Shown piece after piece: positions 55,737 through 64,000 of a stretch of 64,000 nt of DNA. The DNA lies in assembly GCA_027422505.1 (NCBI GenBank), contig JAPQWV010001095.1, forward strand, positions 1 through 64,000, given 5' to 3'. Made by a program: the position numbers and the translations under genes. The stretch comes from Craterostigma plantagineum (lineage: Eukaryota > Streptophyta > Magnoliopsida > Lamiales > Linderniaceae). Each line of letters starts with the position of its first letter. Position 1 is the stretch's first letter. The notes below the pieces were generated by a model that was given only the letters and a program-made list of their open reading frames with translations, was not told the DNA's origin and did no database searches.

Positions 55737-56686
55737 TATTTGATTTTACAATTTATTCCTTTACAGACATATTTACCATTAAGTCTTGCTTGGCATCCGG
55801 TAAGACGAAAATAAATAAAACCCATATATAGCGAGTTTAGTCACCGATTCTCATGGGATGAGAGGGGGGCACCGGTGAGCTATTATTCTCGAATATTAAA
55901 ATTGTCCATAAGTCTTACACTTCAGTAGGTTGACTGAATGGCGATCATGACTTCTTCACCATCTCATAAATACATCTCTATTTTATGTAATTTATATGAT
56001 AAAAATAATTAAACAACACCAATTTAGTTCTTGTTTTATGACGAACAAAATGAGATCTTATATTTTTCGATATTCATACGAATAATTCTTTTGTAAATTG
56101 TGTATGATAAATAAAGGTTATTATTGTTATTTTCCAAATAATACTGTTGTAGCTGAACATGTATCTTACAAAGTGTATAAGTGCTTAGATAACTCCCGTG
56201 ATTAATAAATCAGAGATTATTTTATCTTATACTATCCTATCTCCCGAACTAAATGCAGGCAAACTGAACAACGTTATAAAAGATAATAAGCCATTTATCT
56301 TAATATATCTATCAAACTAGGGCCCTTAAGATATTAATTCATTGGACAGCCACAAACTGATCAGCCCAATAAAAAAAAATCCTATAGACCGACATCTTCC
56401 CGCAACATCCGCCCTACCCTCTACGCCGCCATGTGAACTCGCCACAAGGAGGCCACTTTGGCATGGCAGATTTTCAAGCCATTCAGACATGGCTGATTTT
56501 TAACAACAATGCACGATGTTTACTAAGTATTTGTATTAATCAAAGATCCATAACCAATAAAAAAATAGAATGTCTCGACTCTTCGGGTTCCACGTTGACG
56601 AGAGGCACATAAAATTACAAGTATCATTAGACTCAATGCGTTACTGAGACTAATGATACATGTGATAAGTTACAGAAATCCCACAC
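55737..56686. other. AT-rich intergenic stretch
   Basis: No gene, RNA or repeat is recognised. The part nearest the host gene (about 56400-56686) would contain its 3' UTR and polyadenylation signals. Confidence 0.4.
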
Positions 56687-58800
<2,114 letters not shown>

Positions 58801-59111
58801 GGAGTCGATGTCTCAGAGCATCCAAATAGATTATGATATCAAATACAACATAAATTGAGGTTTCAACACTTGAGTACCCATTGACATATATAAAAAGAAA
58901 AAGAAAGACTCTGATCGGAGAGAGTTACACAAATGATGTTATTTTGAGAATGGAATTACAGAACTAGTTCAGTTTTTAAATCTATTACAAAACTAATCAA
59001 CTTTTGTAATTCTAACTATTTTTATTTTCATTTTAACCACGAAAATACTTAAAATTATAAATTTCACTATTATTATCTTCAAATACGACAGCAATTGTTA
59101 ATAATTAAATA
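58801..59111 (-). promoter_or_regulatory. Upstream region of the DHH gene
   Basis: An AT-rich 0.3-kb interval lies between the start codon and the foldback repeat. No confident TATA box or other element can be assigned. It is the only non-repeat sequence available for a proximal promoter. Confidence 0.35.
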
Positions 59112-59897
59112 TTACCCCAACTTTTAACTCAAAGATATTAAAAATATGGCATGACCATGACCTACTCCTTCCACGTGAGTTCGATATCTAGAGCTGTCAA
59201 AACGGACAGCCGTGCCTGGCCGGCCCGTAGCCGCCAAACCCCGCCTTGGGCGGGGCGGGCGCGGGTAAGCTGTCCGTCTGGCAGGCCTAGAAATTGAAGG
59301 CCCGCCCCGCCCAAATAAAAAAAATTCAAGAAAAAAAAAAGTAAAAAAGAAAGAAAAACAATAAAAATTAAATATTTAAGCTCGAAATTATTTTATAATT
59401 AAACCTAATCTTGTAATAATAATTTATTTATATTATTAAACTTGAGTAAATTAAAAATCGGAGCTAAAAAATACTAACATACCTATAAAATTTATTTATA
59501 TATCAATATTTAATAAAAATAACATATTGAGCCGGCCAGGAGTTGTAATGATTTTTTTATTAAATATTAATACATAAATAAATTATATAGGTATGCTAAT
59601 ATTTTTTTGCTCCGGTTTTTAATTTACTCATGTTTAATAATATAAATAAATTATTATTACGAGATTATCTTTAATTAGAATTAATTCCGAGCTTATATAT
59701 TTGATTTTTATTGTTTTTTCTTTATTTTTTTGAATTTTCTTCTTTTTTATTTGAATTTTTTTTTTAATTTGGACGGGGCGGGCCTTCAATTTCTAGGCCT
59801 GCCAAACGGCGGGCTTTGGCGAGCTACGGACCGGCCCGCCCTGCCGGCCCACTTTACGTAATATATTTTTAATATATTTGAGTTAAAATAAGTTGGG
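59112..59897. repeat. Long imperfect foldback (inverted repeat) with G+C-rich ends
   Basis: Left arm about 59112-59520 and right arm about 59551-59897 are inverted copies around a loop of about 30 bp. Inner arms are A/T-rich. Next come matching GGGCGGGGCGGGC blocks with CTTCAATTTCTAGGCCTGCC, and outermost the TTTGAGTTAAAA segment. The left arm has extra sequence, including TAGAGCTGTCAAAACGG, which resembles plant hAT-type MITE termini. It encodes nothing. A hAT-related MITE or foldback element is the best guess. Confidence 0.75.
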
Positions 59898-59921
59898 CCC
59901 AGTCATATCATAAGTACGTCC

Positions 59922-60160
59922 ATACGGCCTTATCGCCAACGGGCATCGCCCTAATATATTTCATTACATGTACAATAATAATAATATATGTATACGGCCC
60001 TTTCGCCAACGGGTCTCCGCCCTAATATATTTCATTGCATATACAATAATAGTAATATATGTATACGACCCTTTCGCCAACGGGTCTCCGCCCTAATATA
60101 TTTCATTGCGAATACAATAATAGTAATATATGTATACGGCCCTTTCGCCAACGTGCACTG
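59922..60160. repeat. Tandem repeat, about 3.3 x 71 bp
   Basis: Units start at 59922, 59992, 60062 and 60133 (TATACGGCCCTTTCGCCAACGGG core). An AT dinucleotide run follows at about 60178-60211. By position it is the minisatellite module of the G5 LTR. Confidence 0.9.
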
Positions 60161-60724
60161 CACTATCGTCATCCTTGATATATATATAAGTATATATATA
60201 TATATATATATTGACATAATATTACGACGACGCTAAACGCGGCCCTGGTAGCATAGTAGACAACCCTTGACTCAACTGCGAGTCGACAACACATGTCCAT
60301 ATCGGCAATGTATCAATCGCTTTCAAGCGATACACCATATATATGCATACTTGACTCATACAACTCTCCCGCATATGATCGTGTATGCAAGTGAGTATGA
60401 ATACAAACTAACTTCAAACATACTTACCACATGAAAACGTATCAATTAAGTCACGTAAACATGAAATCACTGAGGCACGTAGTCACATAAGCAGGTACAC
60501 GCAAACAGGTTATGTGTTGTAGTTGGATTTCTACTTACCTGGCGTCCGCAGATTAGTCGCTACCTGACTCGAGTATTCTCCTAACTCTCGACCTTAGGCA
60601 TGAATATCAAGGTTAGTACGCTAGTTAACTAATTAATTACTTAAGGACTTGAAATTCATAAGTTGTGAACACATTCTAAGAATGCTAGTTAAATTCATGA
60701 AGTCTAATTAAATTTTACTAAATA

Positions 60725-61690
60725 TGGTTCGCGAATTGCATGCGGGTTCGCCAAATTGATCGACCCGTGAACTTTAGCACATGAAGGCTTAATTCTCTAG
60801 GTACGTTTCGCGAATTGTGCGGGTTCGCAAAGTTGGCTCGTGAACCTCGACCCGCGAAATGCTTTCTGCCCTCGCTTCGCGAAGTGCACTTCAACCCTGG
60901 ATTCGCCAAGCTTCGGCCTGCAAAGTGTTATGGATTCGCAAATGGCATGAATTCGCAAACTTCGTTCGGCCCGCGAAACGTCCTCAATTCGCCAACTTCG
61001 CTGAGTTCGCGAAACGTCGAGCTCCCTCTTTCAATTCGCGACTTGCATGGACCCGTAAACCTCAATTCGCAAAGTAGTTTTGCGGCTTCTTCACTTCGCG
61101 GCTTCGTGGATTCGCCAAATTTTGAATTCGCAATACTCGCTCAATTCGCGAAGAGATGGTTCGCGAGTTACATGTGGGTTCGCCAAATAAGCTCGATTCG
61201 AAGTTGATTTTTCATACGTTCCCGAACTCGATTCGCCAACTTGTTGAGTTCGCCAATTGCGGGTTCGCCAAGTTCGTCCAACCCGCAAAGTTCCACGAGT
61301 TCGCGAACTTCACGAAGTTCGCAAAGTTGACTCGTCCTCTCTTGGTTCGCGAATTTAATACTTTGCGAAGCTATATGATTCGCAAATCATGCATGGCCCG
61401 ATAATTAGCTTAGTTTGCGAAGTCTCTCATCCCTACCGAGTTCGCGAATCTCAATGATTCGCAAAGCTCATGATTCGAAATCCGTAGCTTGGCCTAGCTC
61501 GCGAAACTTATATCGTCTAGGTTTCGCGAATTCACGCATATAGACCCTTACGGTTCGCAAACCTCCTTCACCAAGGATTCGCGAACCATGGTTCGTGAAT
61601 TAGGATTCGTAAACCTCACACTTTACGAATTTCTACTAAATCCGCTAAATGCTCTACCGATTCGCAAAGTTCACCCTTTACGACCTCTAA
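60725..61690. repeat. Palindromic motif array (TTCGCGAA type), G5 LTR
   Basis: Several dozen TTCGCGAA, TTCGCAAA, TTCGCCAA and CCGCGAAA variants fill nearly 1 kb, often 15-25 bp apart. TTCGCGAA is a perfect 8-bp palindrome. The array occupies the same slot in the LTR as the arrays of G1, G2 and G3. Confidence 0.88.
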
Positions 61691-62851
61691 CTTACAAAAA
61701 CATCTTTTTGACCTGCAAACCCTTAACTTTCGATCTAAACTCTATTTTCTCAAGAACAATTTGACTACCCTCTGGACCTTAAATATTTTTCCCCAACTCT
61801 CGTGAGCTACTCGTACGAACCCTAATCCTCTATCACTTTCGTGCCTATAAGTTCCTTAACCATGGTCTAGAGCTAAAACACCAAGTCGAACAAGGAGGTA
61901 TTCATTTCGAGGATTAGGATTTGCACAGAACCTAGTAATTAACATCTCGTGCTTATAATCCTTAAAACACCCTATTACCTAATTAGGAAGACCAGAAATC
62001 ATAGGGAGAATTCATACCTTTCCAAGCTTTTCGTTCGATTTCTTCATTCTTCTCTCCTAGAGGTCTCGTTAGTTTCTTGGTTATGGAGTTTATGGTATTG
62101 AAACGTTGGAGATGAATATTGAAGTGTGGTGATGGGACATGGTCATCGAAAATATCCCCTAATTTGGGGACTTGTTTCTAGAAGCTATTTCCAACAATTT
62201 TGGGCCAAAGAAATCAATTTACTAGGGCCTTGTTATTAGCTATTAAACCCTCATAGGTTTGAGCCACTTTGTTTCAAGGAGATATATTATTTGGTCCAAA
62301 CTTATTAAATTGACTTGGGCTTCGGTTTTAGGTTTCAACCTGGTCCAATTGCAATTATAGCCCAAATTTTGTCTCACTAATATTATTTTTCCAACTTCTT
62401 CCTTCTTTATATGTTTTCGAAAATTCCTATTAATTCAAATATTATTTAGGCACGTATTTGGTTACACAAAATGAGTAAAATCACGTAAGCACGTAATTAA
62501 CGCACAATATTCACAAAATCACATGGGCACGTAATTAATTCCCGAAATTCATGTAGCACATAGGCATATAATTAATACATGAAATCTTCACATTCTCATT
62601 TCACTACTATTAATTTGGGCCAAGTTGTAATTTATTTGGGCTTTAATAAATTTTATTTGGGCTAATCTATTTAATTTAATATAGATTATTTATTGATATT
62701 TTCCACTTAATTGGGCCAAGATTATTTGGGTCAAATATTAACTAGGCCGAGTTCCTCGTTCGGCATTTAATCCGTTTGAATACCAACTTCATCTATCCAA
62801 TTTGTACAAAATAATTTACGCCTTAATCCCGTATTTTAATTACGGGTATTA

Positions 62852-63406
62852 CAATTGGTGCGCCTTCTCATTCGTATCCGACGTATACTCCACCATGCAC
62901 TATATGCGGAGGAAGCCATGATGCAGCTCACTGTCCAGTTGCTATTACGACTGAGCAAGTCGATTACATGGGAAATTACCAAGGTCAGCGAAACTTCGTT
63001 CCAAATCGTGTTCATCCGAACCTGGCCTATGGGAATCAACAACAAGCTCCACCGGAATTTCAAAATCAAAGGTCGCATGGATACCACGGTTGAAATTCCG
63101 AAGTTGCCCCTAATGTTGCAGTGATAAGCTGGAGGGAATGCTCGAGAAGCTAATGGGAAATCTCAACTCTCGCTTGGACAATCAAGAGGCACGGTTGCAA
63201 AACACCGAATCTTCCCTACGGGCCTTGGAGAAACAAGTTGGGCAGATTGCCGAATCGATCCAACAACGTCCTTCCGGTTCATTGCCAAGCTACACCGAGA
63301 CCAACCCAAAAGACCACTATGTAAAGGCTGTCACGCTTCGTAACGGGAGAGAGCTCGAGGAGGTGCAGAAATTGAAGAAGAAGAAGAATGTTGACCCCAG
63401 AAAGTA
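62852..63406 (+). pseudogene. Athila-like gag fragment, frameshifted
   Basis: The first frame has a zinc-knuckle-like segment, CTICGGSHDAAHCP (about 62899-62940). After a stop and frame change, 63138-63407 encodes a coiled-coil-like segment (LEKLMGNLNSRLDNQEARL..., LEKQVGQIAESIQQRPSGSL) and KAVTLRNGRELEEV. This order is typical of the C-terminal gag of plant Ty3/gypsy elements of the Athila/TAT group. The 5' part is cut off by the G5 LTR at 62851. Confidence 0.8.
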
Positions 63407-64000
63407 AATAGCGAGAGTGACAAAGAGGAGGGGACCACATCTAAGCCACATGTCAAGGCGTATCAACCCAAAATTGCATACCCAGCGAGACTCAAAAAGG
63501 ACATTGTTGACGACCAGTTTGGTAAATTGCTTGCAATTTTTAAACAATTACATATTAATTTACCACTTGTTGAAGCTCTTGCATAGATGCCCCGATGGGC
63601 AAAGTTTTTAAAGGATCTTATCACAAACAAACGCAAGCTCGAAGATGTTTCCACAGTCGAACTACGTGGGGAGTGCTCCACCATCCTACAAAGCAAAATC
63701 CTGAAAAAAACTAAAAGACCCTGGGAGTTTCACTATACCTTATTTAATAGGCGATCTTGTAGTACATAAGGCATTGGCCGATCTAGGTGCAAGTATAAAT
63801 TTAATGCCTTATTCGATGTTTAAGAAACTTGGCTTAGGGGAACCCAAACCTACTAGGATGAGTATACAATTAGCGGATAGATCTGTTAAATATCCTAGGG
63901 GTATTATCGATGATGTTCTTGTTAAAGTCGATAAATTTATCATTCCTGCAGATTTTGTAATTCTCGACATGAAGGAAGATGAAAACATTCCTCTAATCTT
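63407..64000 (+). pseudogene. Athila-like protease region, continues past the right edge
   Basis: Fragments read MPRWAKFLKDLITNKRKLED (63587 on) and, in another frame from about 63720, IPYLIGDLVVHKALADLGAS then INLMPYSMFKKLGLGE and GIIDDVLVKVDKF. DLGAS is the aspartic-protease active-site variant of this lineage. An in-frame TAG (about 63584) and frame changes show decay. RT would follow beyond 64000. Confidence 0.8.

Larger units (their letters stand above)
59922..62851 (-). mobile_element. G5: truncated gypsy LTR with TTCGCGAA array
   Basis: The right end, ACGGGTATTACA at 62851, matches the G2 and G4 LTR ends. 60220-60340 resembles the G1 LTR (GACGACGCTAAA, GGTAGCATAG, ACTCAAC...GAGTCGAC). 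The donor-like block lies at 60537-60538 and a GATGGGACATG...GAAAATATCCC block at about 62125 matches G1. No TG end, acceptor-like block or stem-loop is found on the left, so the LTR is truncated there. No PPT or PBS adjoins, hence a partial or solo LTR. Confidence 0.75.

Overview
The window reads as plant (angiosperm, probably eudicot) nuclear heterochromatin: nested LTR retrotransposons, plant-type LINEs and SINEs, and one intron-containing host gene. Plant origin is supported by the 12-nt initiator-Met tRNA primer-binding site TGGTATCAGAGC beside five separate LTRs, chromodomain-type Ty3/gypsy polyproteins, an Athila-like gag/protease, and LINE ORF1s of the DUF4283/zinc-knuckle type. I cannot name the species.

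Layout. (1) About 1-55,109 is one host array, called F here. It is a non-coding unit of about 2.5 kb, each ending in a tRNA-iMet PBS, repeated head to tail at least four times and split by younger insertions. (2) Unit B holds a full-length antisense LINE (LINE-1, 2,272-8,395; 15-bp TSD) and a Ty3/gypsy chromovirus G1 (10,438-21,244; 3,071-bp LTRs; TSD CCGTA). (3) Unit D holds G2 (24,389-50,460; TSD GATCG). G2 contains a SINE in pol, a second chromovirus G3 in its gag (31,553-42,786; TSD GGGGA) and LINE-2 in its right LTR (44,165-49,473; intact 1,202-codon ORF2; about 0.4 kb of target deleted). G3 carries a SINE in its 5' LTR and a 69-bp tRNA-like insertion in its 3' LTR. (4) A solo LTR, G4 (51,142-54,687; TSD AAAGC), holds an ORF1-only LINE-3. 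(5) From 55,110 come a copia-like LTR fragment, then the host gene: a seven-exon DHH/DHHA1 phosphoesterase (56,687-58,800, minus). Upstream of it are a long foldback repeat, a truncated LTR (G5) and part of an Athila-like gag-protease that runs off the right edge.

The most interesting signal is the shared architecture of the five long LTRs (G1-G5). Although their sequences differ, they carry a similar series of modules: a family-specific array of short CG-centred palindromic motifs, a consensus 5' splice-donor sequence in a small inverted repeat, a minisatellite, and a stem-loop followed by an acceptor-like GTTGTAG|G. This suggests a regulated, possibly spliced, LTR leader. Coding regions of G1, G2 and G3 are all broken by frameshifts, so they are non-autonomous today. 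LINE-2 keeps an open ORF2, but its ORF1 is broken and its 5' end is missing.
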